NCBI GenBank assembly: GCA_024639975.1
Contig: JAHEFX010000006.1
Location: 1 to 47,576 of the forward strand
Origin: a bacterium
GTDB taxonomy: Bacteria > Actinomycetota > Acidimicrobiia > Spongiisociales > JAENVV01
DNA: 47,576 bases
Direction of reading: 5' to 3'
The notes beneath the pieces are model-generated. The model worked only from the letters and a program-made list of their open reading frames with translations, was not told the DNA's origin and searched no databases. Both the position numbers and the translations under genes were made by a program. Below, piece by piece: positions 8,844 through 18,460 of this stretch (positions are counted from its first letter, which is position 1; every line of letters starts with the position of its first letter).

Positions 8844-8893
8844 ACCATGTCTGTGTCCACCAACCCGCCCATCGTGACACCTACGGTCACGAC

Positions 8894-9112
8894 ATGCGCG
8901 CCGGGACCATCGTGATCGTCGTCGGGGTCGTGGTCGTCCTCATCGGGGTGGCGATGCGATTCGGCCTGCTCTCGTGGTTCGGGAACCTCCCCGGCGACCT
9001 CCGCTGGGAGACCGAGAACACGACGGCGTTCGTCCCCATCACGTCGATGCTCGTCGTCAGCGTCGGCGGCTCGTTGGTCCTGAACCTCGTGCTGCGGTTG
9101 TTCCGCGACTGA
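8894..9112 (+). CDS. DUF2905-like small membrane protein
   Basis: MRAGTIVIVVGVVVVLIGVAMRFGLLSWFGNLPGDLRWETENTTAFVPITSMLVVSVGGSLVLNLVLRLF. Confidence 0.75.
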   Translation: MRAGTIVIVVGVVVVLIGVAMRFGLLSWFGNLPGDLRWETENTTAFVPITSMLVVSVGGSLVLNLVLRLFRD

Positions 9113-9124
9113 GTCGGCGTCTAC

Positions 9125-9320
9125 GCTCGCCATGCCCCCGCAAGGGCGGGGGTACCAACGAGGTTCCCCGCCAAAGGGGACGCAAGAGCGAAGTCCGGTG
9201 AGAACCCGGCGCTGTCCCGCAACCGTGAAGCCCTTCGAGGGATGAGCCGGGTCGCCTGCCCTGCTGGTCACGACACGGTCCCTCGGAGGAAGGGTCGTTC
9301 GTGCAGCCCAGGCTCACGAA
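9125..9320 (+). ncRNA. Cobalamin (B12) riboswitch
   Basis: Conserved core AAGTCCGGTGAGAACCCGGCGCTGTCCCGCAACCGTGA with flanking stems, just upstream of a BtuF-like gene. Boundaries approximate. Confidence 0.88.
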
Positions 9321-9356
9321 CTCACCTCCCTCCTCGTTTCCAGAGGAGAGGAACAG

Positions 9357-10292
9357 ATGCGACGGGCTCTCAGTACCGTCATCGCCACGGCCCTGGTGGC
9401 GACGGCCTGCACTGCAGGCTCGCCCACCCCGACCACCGATCCCCCATCGACGGCTTCCGGTGCCGGGCAGTTCCCCGTCACGGTCATGACCGGCACCGGC
9501 GAGGTCACCATCGATGCCCGGCCGGAGCGGATCGTCTCGCTCTCGAGTGCCGGTACGGAGATCCTGTTCGCCATCGGTGCCGGTGACCAGGTCGTGGTGG
9601 CCGACTCGTTCTCGGACCACCCACCCGAGGCGCCATTCGATCCGGAGCTGTCCGCCTTCGAGCCCAACGTCGAGGCCCTGGTCGAGGAGTACGACCCGGA
9701 CCTGGTGGTGTTGTTCTTCGACCCCGGGGAAGTGCAGGCATCCTTCGAGGCACTCGGTGTGCCGGTCATCGTCCAGTACGCGCCGATCGACATCGCCGGC
9801 ATCTACCCGCAGATGGAAGCCCTGGGCGCCGCCACCGGGAACGAGGACGAAGCCGTTGCGGCCATCGCCGAGATGACCAGCCGGATCGAAGCCACCACCG
9901 ACTCGGCCGGGGACGCCGGTCTGGGTGTGACCTACTACCACGAGATCGGCGAGGACCTCTACAGCGTCACGTCGGACACGTTCGTCGGCGATGTCTACGG
10001 CCAATTCGGCATGGTCTCCATCGCCGACCCGGCCGACGAGGACGGGTCTGCGTTCGGCTACCCCCAGCTCTCCGCCGAGTTCATCCTCGATGCCGACCCG
10101 GACCTCATCTTCCTGGCCGACACCGTGTTCGCCGGCCAGAGCGCCGAGACCCTGGCCGAACGACCCGGCTGGGACGTGCTCTCGGCGATCCCGGCCGGCG
10201 TGGTGGAGTTGGACGACGACGTTGCCTCCCTCGCCGGTCCGCGCATCGTCGAGTTCGTGGAGGCCATCGCAGCGGCCCTGGCGGCGCGATGA
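9357..10292 (+). CDS. btuF: ABC transporter substrate-binding lipoprotein, corrinoid type
   Basis: Lipobox-like signal LVATACTAG; PERIVSLSSAGTEILFAIGAGDQVVVADSFSDHPPEA; B12 riboswitch upstream. Confidence 0.88.
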   Translation: MRRALSTVIATALVATACTAGSPTPTTDPPSTASGAGQFPVTVMTGTGEVTIDARPERIVSLSSAGTEILFAIGAGDQVVVADSFSDHPPEAPFDPELSAFEPNVEALVEEYDPDLVVLFFDPGEVQASFEALGVPVIVQYAPIDIAGIYPQMEALGAATGNEDEAVAAIAEMTSRIEATTDSAGDAGLGVTYYHEIGEDLYSVTSDTFVGDVYGQFGMVSIADPADEDGSAFGYPQLSAEFILDADPDLIFLADTVFAGQSAETLAERPGWDVLSAIPAGVVELDDDVASLAGPRIVEFVEAIAAALAAR

Positions 10293-11326
10293 GCGGGCGG
10301 ACCGCTCGCGACGTCCCACGGGGCGCCATTGCCGCCGGCTTCGCGCTGGTGGTCGTGGCGACCCTCGTGGGGGTGCTGGGTGGTCCGGTGGACCTGCCCC
10401 TCGGCCCGACACTCGTCGAGCTCGCCGACCTCGTCATGCCCTGGGTCGACCTCGACTCGGGGCTGTCACCGACCGAGGCGACGATCCTCGCCGAGCTCCG
10501 ACTGCCGCGTGTCGTCCTCGCATTGCTGGTCGGGGGAATGCTCGGCTTGGCCGGCGGTTCGTATCAGGGGGTGTTCCGCAACCCCCTGGCCGACCCCTAT
10601 CTGCTCGGCATCGCAGCGGGTGCCGGGCTCGGGGCGACACTCGCATTCGTGGTCGAGGGTTCGTCGGCCTGGGTGCCGGCTGCAGCATTCGTCGGAGCGC
10701 TCGCGGCCGTGGCGGCCAGTGCCGCCATCGCGGGTTCCATGCGTGACGGCGCACGAGGACCCACGTTGATCCTCGCCGGCGTCGCCATGGCATCGTTCCT
10801 GACGGCCATCCAGACGTGGCTCCAACAGCGCAACGCCGAGACACTCCGCCAGGTCTACGCCTGGATCCTCGGCCGCCTGTCGACGGTCGGGTGGGACGAG
10901 GTGCTGGTCCTCCTCCCCTACGTGGCCATCGCCGCCGTCGTGCTCCTACCGCACGGGCGCCTGCTCGACGTGCTCGGTTTCGGCGACGATGAGGCCCGCT
11001 CCCTGGGGGTCGAGGTCGGTCGGGTCCGTTGGACCGTCCTCATCGCCGCCTCCCTCGCCACTGCCGCGGCGGTCGCCGTCGCGGGCCTCATCGGGTTCGT
11101 CGGAATCGTCATACCGCACCTGGTCCGACTGCTGGTCGGGACTTCCTACCGCGCCATCCTCCCGCTGTCGTTGCTGGGCGGGGGCGCATTCCTGGTCCTT
11201 GCCGACCTCGCCGCTCGAACGATGGCCGCTCCCGCAGAACTTCCGATCGGCGTGGTGACCGCCTTCGTGGGCGCACCCTTCTTCCTGCTGGTGCTCCGCC
11301 ACCAGGGCACCGAGGGGGCTTGGTGA
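10289..11326 (+). CDS. btuC: FecCD/BtuC-family permease
   Basis: LRLPRVVLALLVGGMLGLAGGSYQGVFRNPLADPYLLGIAAGAGLGATLAF...GFVGIVIPHLVRLL. Confidence 0.93.
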   Translation: MSGRTARDVPRGAIAAGFALVVVATLVGVLGGPVDLPLGPTLVELADLVMPWVDLDSGLSPTEATILAELRLPRVVLALLVGGMLGLAGGSYQGVFRNPLADPYLLGIAAGAGLGATLAFVVEGSSAWVPAAAFVGALAAVAASAAIAGSMRDGARGPTLILAGVAMASFLTAIQTWLQQRNAETLRQVYAWILGRLSTVGWDEVLVLLPYVAIAAVVLLPHGRLLDVLGFGDDEARSLGVEVGRVRWTVLIAASLATAAAVAVAGLIGFVGIVIPHLVRLLVGTSYRAILPLSLLGGGAFLVLADLAARTMAAPAELPIGVVTAFVGAPFFLLVLRHQGTEGAW

Positions 11327-12114
11327 TGCTCTCGATCGATGACCTGGTCGTGACCATCGACGACACCCGCATCGTCGGCCCCGTGTCGCTGCACGCCGAC
11401 GCGGCGACCTGGACCGGGATCATCGGGCCGAACGGAGCCGGGAAGACCACACTCCTTCGAGCGATCGCCGGCCTCCTCGAACACGACGGGGCGGTCTCGG
11501 TCGCCGGACTCGAGGTGGACGGCCTCGATCGACGGTCGAGGGCCAAGCGGGTCGCCTACGTCCCCCAGTCCCCCGCCCGCCCCGCAGGGATGCGCCTGGA
11601 GTCCTACGTGGCCGCCGGTCGCACCCCGCACCGCGGCTACTTGGCGGTGCCCGGCACCGAAGACGCTGCCGTCGTCCGATCCGTCCTTGCCGAGTTGGAC
11701 CTCCGGGGCCTTGCCGAACGGGAGGTCTCGACGCTGTCGGGAGGCGAGATGCAGCGCACGGCGATCGCTCGGGCCCTTGCCCAGGAACCCGACGTCCTGC
11801 TCCTCGACGAACCTACGGCTTCGCTCGACCTCGGCCATACGCAGGACGTGCTCTCCTTGCTCGACCGGCTCCGGTCCACTCGGGCGACGACCGTCGTGTC
11901 CGCCCTGCACGACCTCACGGTCGCGGCCCGCTTCGCCGACAACCTGGTCCTGCTCGACGGCGGCCTGATCGTCGCCGAGGGAAGCGCCGAGTCGGTTCTC
12001 CGGCCGGAGACGATCCGACGCCACTACGGCGCCCGGGTCCACGTGTTGCGCGACCCAGCAGGGTCGATGGCCATCGTGCCCGACACCGAGGAACCCCCTG
12101 CGGCGAAGCCCTAG
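11326..12114 (+). CDS. btuD: ABC transporter ATP-binding protein
   Basis: Walker A GPNGAGKTT, signature LSGGEMQRTAIARALAQEPDVLLLDEPTASLDL; TGATG overlap with btuC. Confidence 0.93.
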   Translation: MLSIDDLVVTIDDTRIVGPVSLHADAATWTGIIGPNGAGKTTLLRAIAGLLEHDGAVSVAGLEVDGLDRRSRAKRVAYVPQSPARPAGMRLESYVAAGRTPHRGYLAVPGTEDAAVVRSVLAELDLRGLAEREVSTLSGGEMQRTAIARALAQEPDVLLLDEPTASLDLGHTQDVLSLLDRLRSTRATTVVSALHDLTVAARFADNLVLLDGGLIVAEGSAESVLRPETIRRHYGARVHVLRDPAGSMAIVPDTEEPPAAKP

Positions 12115-12124
12115 GATCGATGCC

Positions 12125-12265
12125 ATGAAACGCCTGCTCCAGCTCCTCGCCGTCGCCGCGATCATCGGTGGCGTCGTGGCAGCCCTCCAGAAGAACAAGC
12201 AGCTGCCGGCTGCCGACGAGGGCATCTGGAAGCCCGTCGGCCCGACGGCCGAAACCGATCGGTGA
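12125..12265 (+). CDS. DLW-39-like small protein (46 aa)
   Basis: MKRLLQLLAVAAIIGGVVAALQKNKQLPAADEGIWKPVGPTAETDR; below ORF-track cutoff; overlaps next start. Confidence 0.55.
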   Translation: MKRLLQLLAVAAIIGGVVAALQKNKQLPAADEGIWKPVGPTAETDR

Positions 12266-12822
12266 TCGTCGGCATCGTGACGCCGTCGCCATTGCGGCGG
12301 CGCATGGAGCGCGTCCTCCAAGCCGAAGCGGGGGTGGATCTCGTCGATCTCGATGCCGGTGGCTCCGTCGAGTTCCTGGGGGTGCAGGAAGGCGTGGCCT
12401 GCGAGGTGGTCGCCTCCACTCGTATCCAGTTGCCGGCCGATCCCTACGGCTACCTGGCCGACCTCTTGGCCGAACGCGCCGTGTCGCTCTCCGGGGCGGG
12501 CGAGCCGGAGCTGGTGGCACACACCAGACCCGGCAAGAGCCTGGGACATGGCGAGGCCGTGACGTTCCCTCCGCCCGTTGGGGCACGTTGGGCGGCAGTG
12601 GAGGGCGACCGCCTGGTTGCGCCCCTGCAAGGTGACCTGGGTGCCGTGACCGTGACGGCGACCGGGATCCGAGGCATGGTGCGACTCGGCATCGCCGACG
12701 TCGGTGACTACCTGGCGGCGATCGCTGCGGTCACCCCACTACTGGCAGCAATCCGGGAGATGGACCCATTGGACGCCGCTGTTGGGGCAGGTCTGGAGTT
12801 GGCGGAGTTCGTCTCCGCCTGA
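12262..12822 (+). CDS. Hypothetical protein
   Basis: 186 aa, GTG start, translationally coupled to preceding small ORF. Confidence 0.6.
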   Translation: MIVGIVTPSPLRRRMERVLQAEAGVDLVDLDAGGSVEFLGVQEGVACEVVASTRIQLPADPYGYLADLLAERAVSLSGAGEPELVAHTRPGKSLGHGEAVTFPPPVGARWAAVEGDRLVAPLQGDLGAVTVTATGIRGMVRLGIADVGDYLAAIAAVTPLLAAIREMDPLDAAVGAGLELAEFVSA

Positions 12823-12825
12823 GAC

Positions 12826-13305
12826 CTACGAGGTCCAGATGACCTCGGTCTCGTCGTCCACACCGGTCAGGTCCTCGGCGGGCTTCGCCGCCGGTGCCGG
12901 GGCTACAGGGACCGACACCTGCACCTGCTGGGGGACGATCTCTTCGAGCACGACGACCTCGATGCCGCCGACGACGTCGGAGATCAGGTTGTACATGACC
13001 GCCATGAGCGTCGTCAGCCCGGTGAGCAGCACGGCGCCCGCAATGGCGAGGAACACGGCAGCACGGAACATCTGGTCGTCGGACGGGATGAGTGTCGCGG
13101 CGGTGAGGAACTCGGAGAGGAAGCTCGACAGCGTCGTCTCGATCATCTCGGGTATCCCGGCGGCATTGAGCATGCGCCAGAAGATGATCGAACCAAGGAC
13201 GAGGGCGAGCGCGCCCACGAGGTAGAAGACGAACGAGACCTTGAGGACCGTCCAGGGATCGAATTTGCGGATGATGCGCCGTACTCGGCGGACCTGGGTG
13301 TTCAT
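12826..13305 (-). CDS. DUF3566 membrane protein
   Basis: RRVRRIIRKFDPWTVLKVSFVFYLVGALALVLGSIIFWRML...GAVLLTGLTTLMAVMYNLISDVVGGIEVVV; typical position after gyrA in Actinobacteria. Confidence 0.85.
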   Translation of the reverse strand: MNTQVRRVRRIIRKFDPWTVLKVSFVFYLVGALALVLGSIIFWRMLNAAGIPEMIETTLSSFLSEFLTAATLIPSDDQMFRAAVFLAIAGAVLLTGLTTLMAVMYNLISDVVGGIEVVVLEEIVPQQVQVSVPVAPAPAAKPAEDLTGVDDETEVIWTS

Positions 13306-13407
13306 GGGAGCACCTGGGAGGGGGAGGTGGCGGACATTGTACCGGCGGGGTCGTGTACGCCCCGTGACCCCAACGACCGGCCCGCTCGGATTGGTTCCCG
13401 CACGAGG

Positions 13408-14625
13408 TCAGGCCCCGAGGTCGGCGAGCCAGGCACCGACGGAGGCGGCGGCGTCGTAGGCCCACTCCCGCCACGGCTCGATGGCAACCGAGCCGAGCTC
13501 GGCGTGGACGTGGCCATGGCCGTCGATGCCGGGATCGTCGGGGTCGGGTTCGACCATCTCCTCCAACGGCAGTGAGCTCTCCGGGAGGTCGAGGGTCGTC
13601 GTGGTCTCCTCGGTTGTCGTCGTCGGGAGGGTGTCGTCGGGTCCGACGTAGCCGAACACCGCGACGTCGGCGATCTTTCCCGGGATGTCGGCCTCCAGGT
13701 CGGCCTCCGTCAGCACGAGGAGGCCATCATCGGTCAACTCCAGCAGGATCGTCGAGACGGTCGGGGCCACCGTGGTCGAGGTCGCCTCCGGGATGGTCGT
13801 CGTACTCGGCGTCGTTCGTCCGACGGTCGTCGGTGGAGCCGTCGTGACCGGGGCGGTCGTGGTCGTCGGCGCCTTCGGGGCGGTCGTCGGCGGGGTCGTG
13901 GTGGCCGGGGCGACGGTCGTCGTCGTCGCATTCGGTGCCGTCGTGGTCGGAGCCGCCGTGGTGGTCGTAGCGGCAGGGGCCCCAGGCACTCCCGGAAGAC
14001 CCTTCGGCGCCGGTGAAGCACTGCTGACGTACGTGGTCGGGTTGTGCCAGACGCCGTTGGGGTCCTGGAACTCGAAGTGCACGTGGGCGCCCGAGTACTC
14101 GGCGTTCCCGCTGTCACCGAGCCAGCCGATGTGCTGGCCGGCCGACACCCGCGAGCCGTAGCCGATGCCGGCGACGATGCCCTGGCCGTTGCCGTCGTCG
14201 GTACCGGGCGTGTCGTTGTTGAGGTGGATGTAGTACGAGGTCCAACCGTCGTCGTGTCGGATGGCCAGCGAGCAACAAGTACTCGACACCCAGACGACGG
14301 TGCCGGAATCCACGGCGACGACCGGGGTCCCCTTGCTGCCCATCATGTCGACACCGAGATGGGGCCGGGAGCAGCTCGAGCCCCGGCATTGGCCGAACGT
14401 GTTCCAGTAGTTGACCGAGCCGGAGATCGGGAACACGAACGTGCCGCCGCGCAGTGGCGTACTCGAGTTGTTCACGGCAGGCGTGTTCCGGTCGTAGGGG
14501 ACGCCACCGGTGTCCTGGTAGGCACCGTTGACGAACGTCGGGTACTCCGCAGCCGACGCCGGGGCGGCTGCGAAGAGGATCGAAAGGGCGGCAAGCGCGA
14601 CGAACGCGCGACGAATGGAGCGCAC
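13408..14625 (-). CDS. Secreted M23-family metallopeptidase with Thr-rich C-terminal linker
   Basis: Signal peptide VRSIRRAFVALAALSILFAAAPASAAEY; HLGVDMMGSKGTPVVAVDSGTVVWV...HVHFEFQDPNG; long (A)TTT/P tract. Confidence 0.87.
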   Translation of the reverse strand: MRSIRRAFVALAALSILFAAAPASAAEYPTFVNGAYQDTGGVPYDRNTPAVNNSSTPLRGGTFVFPISGSVNYWNTFGQCRGSSCSRPHLGVDMMGSKGTPVVAVDSGTVVWVSSTCCSLAIRHDDGWTSYYIHLNNDTPGTDDGNGQGIVAGIGYGSRVSAGQHIGWLGDSGNAEYSGAHVHFEFQDPNGVWHNPTTYVSSASPAPKGLPGVPGAPAATTTTAAPTTTAPNATTTTVAPATTTPPTTAPKAPTTTTAPVTTAPPTTVGRTTPSTTTIPEATSTTVAPTVSTILLELTDDGLLVLTEADLEADIPGKIADVAVFGYVGPDDTLPTTTTEETTTTLDLPESSLPLEEMVEPDPDDPGIDGHGHVHAELGSVAIEPWREWAYDAAASVGAWLADLGA

Positions 14626-14678
14626 AACCCCAAGAGAATCGGCCGGGAACGCCAATTCCTTGAGGTCTCCAAAGAGAA

Positions 14679-14702
14679 ATCCCCCCGCTCCGACGGGGGG
14701 AT
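14679..14702 (-). terminator. Rho-independent terminator downstream of gyrA
   Basis: ATCCCCCCG TCGGAG CGGGGGGAT followed by TTCTCTTT on minus strand; a second hairpin lies at 14707-14728. Confidence 0.75.
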
Positions 14703-14749
14703 GGGACCCGTCGCCGGGAGGCGACGGGAGGGGGGATCTCTCCGAGCTG

Positions 14750-17700
14750 CTACTCCTCGTCGCCTCCGACCACGGTGAAGGCGACCAGTTCTCCGCCATC
14801 CTCCAGGCTCATGATCCTCACGCCGGTCGCTTCCCGCTGCTGGCGGGAGATGCTCTTCACTGCGATCCGGATTCCGATACCGGATGCGTTCATGACGAAG
14901 AGTTCATCGTCCAGCGTGATCGCCCTCGCCCCGACCAGGTGGCCGCGGACCCGGGTGAGCTTGATCGCCTTGACGCCGATCCCGCCACGGCCCTGCACGC
15001 GGAAGTGCTCGAGCAGCGTTCGCTTGCCGTAGCCACCGGAGGTGATCAATACGATCTCGTTGCTGTCGGCGCTCGATCCGGCCGCGACGACCTCGTCACC
15101 ATCGCGCAGCTTCATCCCGCGCACGCCCTGGGTGTCCCGACCCATCGGGCGAAGGTCGGTCTCGGCGAATCGGATGCCCTGCCCGGCCTTGGAGAAGATG
15201 AGCAGGTCGTTGTCGCCGTTGGTGGGACGGACCGCCACCAGCTCGTCGCCATCCTTCAGGCTGATCGCGATGACCGACTGGCGGGGCGTGTCGTAGTCCC
15301 CGAACGGGGTCTTCTTCGCCTGCCCCCGCTTCGTCACCATCACGATGTACTTCGCCTCGGAGAAGTCCTTCGTGTCGATCACGGCCTCGATGCGCTCGTC
15401 GGGCTCCAACGGCAGGACACCCTGGGCGATGACGCCCTTGCCCGTCCGGGACTGGACCGGGATCTGGTGGGCCTTGATCCGGTGGACGCGCCCGGTGTTC
15501 GTGAAGAACAGGAGGTTCTGGTGGGCCGACGTGTGGAGGACATGCTCCACGTAGTCGTCCTCGCGTAGGTCGGCGGCCTTGACCCCGCGCCCGCCCCGTC
15601 CCTGGGATCGGTAGACGTTTGCCTTCACCGATTTGATGAACCCATTGGCACTGATGGTGATGAACAGCTCGTCGTCGGCGATCAGGTCCTCGAGGGTGAA
15701 GTCACCGTCGTCGGGGATGATCTGGCTGCGCCGGTCACCGGCGTGCTTCGCGCGGATCTCGGCGAGCTCGTCGGAGATGATCGCCCGCCGCCGGGCCGGG
15801 TCGGCGAGGATCGCCTCCAGCTCGGCGATCGTCCCCATCAGCTCCTGGTACTCGGCCCGGAGCTCGCCGGTCTCCAGCGCCGTGAGGCGCCGGAGTGGCA
15901 TGTTGAGGATGTGCTGGGACTGGATCTCCGACAGCCCGAATCGATCCATCAGCGCCAGTCGAGCTCCCTCGACGTTCTGCGAGCCGCGGATGATCGCGAC
16001 GACCTCGTCGATGTTGTCGAGGGCGATGAGCAGGCCCTCGACGATGTGGGCCCGATCCTTGGCCTTCTGGAGGCGGAAACGGGTGCGCCGCTCGATCACC
16101 TCCATCTGGTGGTCGATGTAATACCCGATGATCTCGCCGACGTTGAGCGTTCTGGGCACGCCGTCGACCAGGGCAACGGCGTTCACGCCGAAGGTGTCCT
16201 GGAGCTGGGTCTGCTTGTGGAGTTGGTTGAGGACCACCTGGGGGATGGCGTCCTTCTTCAGCTCGATGACCAGCCGCGTCCCGTGCCGGTCGGATGACTC
16301 GTTCCGCAGGTCGGAGATGCCGAGGAGCTTCTTCTCGTTCACCAACTGGGCGATCTTTTCGAGCACCCGGTCCTGGCTGACCATGTACGGGAGCGCCCGG
16401 ACGATGATCGCCGTCTTGCCCCGGGGGAGCTCCTCCATCTCGGTGATGGCCCGCATCTTCACCGAGCCGCGACCGGTCAGGAGGGCGTCCTGGATGCCCT
16501 TCTTGCCGACCAGGTGGCAGCCGGTCGGGAAGTCCGGACCCTGGATGTAGTCGAGGTACGCCTCCGGCGGGGCGTCAGGGTTGTCGAGCCCGAATATGAC
16601 GGCATCGATGACCTCCCCGAGGTTGTGGGGCGCCATGTTCGTGGCCATCCCGACGGCGATGCCGGTGGACCCGTTGGCCAACAGGTTGGGAAAACGGGCC
16701 GGCAGCACCGACGGCTGGAGGTGCTCGCCGTCGTAGTTCGGCTCGAAATCGACCGTGTCCTCGTTGATCCCCTCGGTGAGGAACTTGGCGATGGCGGACA
16801 GACGCGACTCGGTGTTGTGGTTGACGAATCCGCCAGCGAGGAAGGCATGGTCGTCACTGTCGACCCGAACCGAGTACACCTCGCCCAGCCCTGTCTCCTC
16901 GACCGACTCGACGGTGGCATAGAAGTAGCCCGACTCGACGATCGGCAACACGGCGGCCATGAGCTCGGGGTCGTTGACCCGATCCATGATCTCCTTGCCG
17001 GCAGCCTCCCATCGCGAGACCCGGTCGAGGTTGTGCTTGCTCAACCATTCCCGGTTGCCCCGCGGGGCGTGAGCACGGATGAACTCCCCGATGAACGGGA
17101 TGGCATCCCCCGAGAGCGACCGAACGCGACCCGGACGATCGGTGAGGATCGCCTCGAGCTTGGTCCCCTTCGACCCGAAGAAGCCGACTCGAGAGGCAAA
17201 CAGCCGAGCATCCCGACGGTTCGAGATGATGACCTTCCATTCACCGGTCGCTTGCTCGAACACTCGCCCGATCACACCGAACTCGGCGAGGAGGAGTTGC
17301 ACGTCCTCGGCCAGAGCACGGCTACGGGTCGAGTAGGCGATCTGGATCGCCCCACGCGAAAGGCCGGAACACGAGCCGTCGCCCTCGTACAGAGAGGCCA
17401 GGAACCGGCGCTTGGCGTCAGCCGGGGCCTCCCAGACGAAGCCGGGGATCCGCTTCTGCGCGCTTCGGTCACCGAGGAGCTCGGCCAGCAAGCTCTCCTC
17501 GAACGCGTCCATGTTCTGGACGTCGAGCTCCCAGATCTCCTTGCCGGAGGGAAGCGTTCGTGACGAGACGTATCGCGGGCCGCCGACGACGACGTCGTAG
17601 GCATCCAACGTGGCTGCGAAGTACTCGGCGTCGGTGTTGCTGAACCCGGCTCGTCCTGGGGACGCGAACCCCTCTGCGATCCACGCTCCCGCGAGATGGG

Positions 17701-18457
17701 CAGCAGCGACCAGGAGGGGGTGTGCCTCCGAGTCACCATCGATGACCGTCCGCGAGATCGCGACCCGATCACCTGACTGCAATTCATCGAGGCGCTTCCA
17801 CAGCAACGCTGGCACGCCGGTCGAGTCCGTGAGTACCAGGACGGGATGGTTCTCGGTACCCGTCAACCCGAAGCCTTCCTTGGTCCTCAGGCGCAGGGTC
17901 TCCTGAATGCCCGAATGGAAGAACTTCGTCGCCACGACCGGGTCCCCGAGTCGATTGGCGACTTTGAGGTCGATGTCGGTGTTCGAGTCCGGCGTCGCTC
18001 CGGGAACCAGCGAGTCGATCCGCCTGGTGGAACCGTCGGCCATCCGGACCAGCGTTTCGCCGGCGACGCAGTAGCGCATCGCTGCCGGGGGGTCGTCGAT
18101 CGTGCCGAAGTTGCCCTGCGGGTCGATCAGCGGGACCCGGGTGTTGAAATCCTGGCCGAGACGCACCAACGCGTCGTAGATGGCGTCGTTGGAGTGCGGG
18201 TGGTACTTGCCCATCACGTTGCCGACGACGTTCGCCGACTTGCGATGACGCGAGGTGTAGTGCATCCCCTCCTCGAACATCGAGAAGACGATGCGGCGCT
18301 GGACCGGCTTCAGGCCGTCCCGGACGTCGGGGAGGGCCCGGGAGACGATGACCGACATGGCGTAGTCGATGAACGCCGTCTGGATCTCGTCATTGATGTC
18401 GATCCCGGGGACGCGCTGGACGTCCTCCGGTTCGATGGTGGTGGTGTCGTCGCTCAT
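14750..18457 (-). CDS. gyrA: DNA gyrase subunit A precursor containing an intein
   Basis: IDYAMSVIVSRALPDVRDGLKPVQRRIVFSM..., GNFGTIDDPPAAMRY|intein|TESRLSAIAKFL, C-terminal beta-propeller GQGIRFAETDLRPMGRDTQGVRGM. Confidence 0.98.
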   Translation of the reverse strand: MSDDTTTIEPEDVQRVPGIDINDEIQTAFIDYAMSVIVSRALPDVRDGLKPVQRRIVFSMFEEGMHYTSRHRKSANVVGNVMGKYHPHSNDAIYDALVRLGQDFNTRVPLIDPQGNFGTIDDPPAAMRYCVAGETLVRMADGSTRRIDSLVPGATPDSNTDIDLKVANRLGDPVVATKFFHSGIQETLRLRTKEGFGLTGTENHPVLVLTDSTGVPALLWKRLDELQSGDRVAISRTVIDGDSEAHPLLVAAAHLAGAWIAEGFASPGRAGFSNTDAEYFAATLDAYDVVVGGPRYVSSRTLPSGKEIWELDVQNMDAFEESLLAELLGDRSAQKRIPGFVWEAPADAKRRFLASLYEGDGSCSGLSRGAIQIAYSTRSRALAEDVQLLLAEFGVIGRVFEQATGEWKVIISNRRDARLFASRVGFFGSKGTKLEAILTDRPGRVRSLSGDAIPFIGEFIRAHAPRGNREWLSKHNLDRVSRWEAAGKEIMDRVNDPELMAAVLPIVESGYFYATVESVEETGLGEVYSVRVDSDDHAFLAGGFVNHNTESRLSAIAKFLTEGINEDTVDFEPNYDGEHLQPSVLPARFPNLLANGSTGIAVGMATNMAPHNLGEVIDAVIFGLDNPDAPPEAYLDYIQGPDFPTGCHLVGKKGIQDALLTGRGSVKMRAITEMEELPRGKTAIIVRALPYMVSQDRVLEKIAQLVNEKKLLGISDLRNESSDRHGTRLVIELKKDAIPQVVLNQLHKQTQLQDTFGVNAVALVDGVPRTLNVGEIIGYYIDHQMEVIERRTRFRLQKAKDRAHIVEGLLIALDNIDEVVAIIRGSQNVEGARLALMDRFGLSEIQSQHILNMPLRRLTALETGELRAEYQELMGTIAELEAILADPARRRAIISDELAEIRAKHAGDRRSQIIPDDGDFTLEDLIADDELFITISANGFIKSVKANVYRSQGRGGRGVKAADLREDDYVEHVLHTSAHQNLLFFTNTGRVHRIKAHQIPVQSRTGKGVIAQGVLPLEPDERIEAVIDTKDFSEAKYIVMVTKRGQAKKTPFGDYDTPRQSVIAISLKDGDELVAVRPTNGDNDLLIFSKAGQGIRFAETDLRPMGRDTQGVRGMKLRDGDEVVAAGSSADSNEIVLITSGGYGKRTLLEHFRVQGRGGIGVKAIKLTRVRGHLVGARAITLDDELFVMNASGIGIRIAVKSISRQQREATGVRIMSLEDGGELVAFTVVGGDEE
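16814..18070 (-). other. GyrA intein (419 aa) with LAGLIDADG homing endonuclease domain
   Basis: Starts CVAGETLVRMADGSTRRIDSLVPG, TGTENHPVL (block B), LAGAWIAEGFA and LASLYEGDGSC (DOD blocks C and E), YSVRVDSDDHAFLAGGFVNHN, +1 Thr. Confidence 0.96.
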
Positions 18458-18460
18458 GAT

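Noticed and set aside
11146-12630. 494-aa minus-strand ORF over btuC/btuD
   Set aside because: Antisense to clear ABC transporter genes; no domain recognised.
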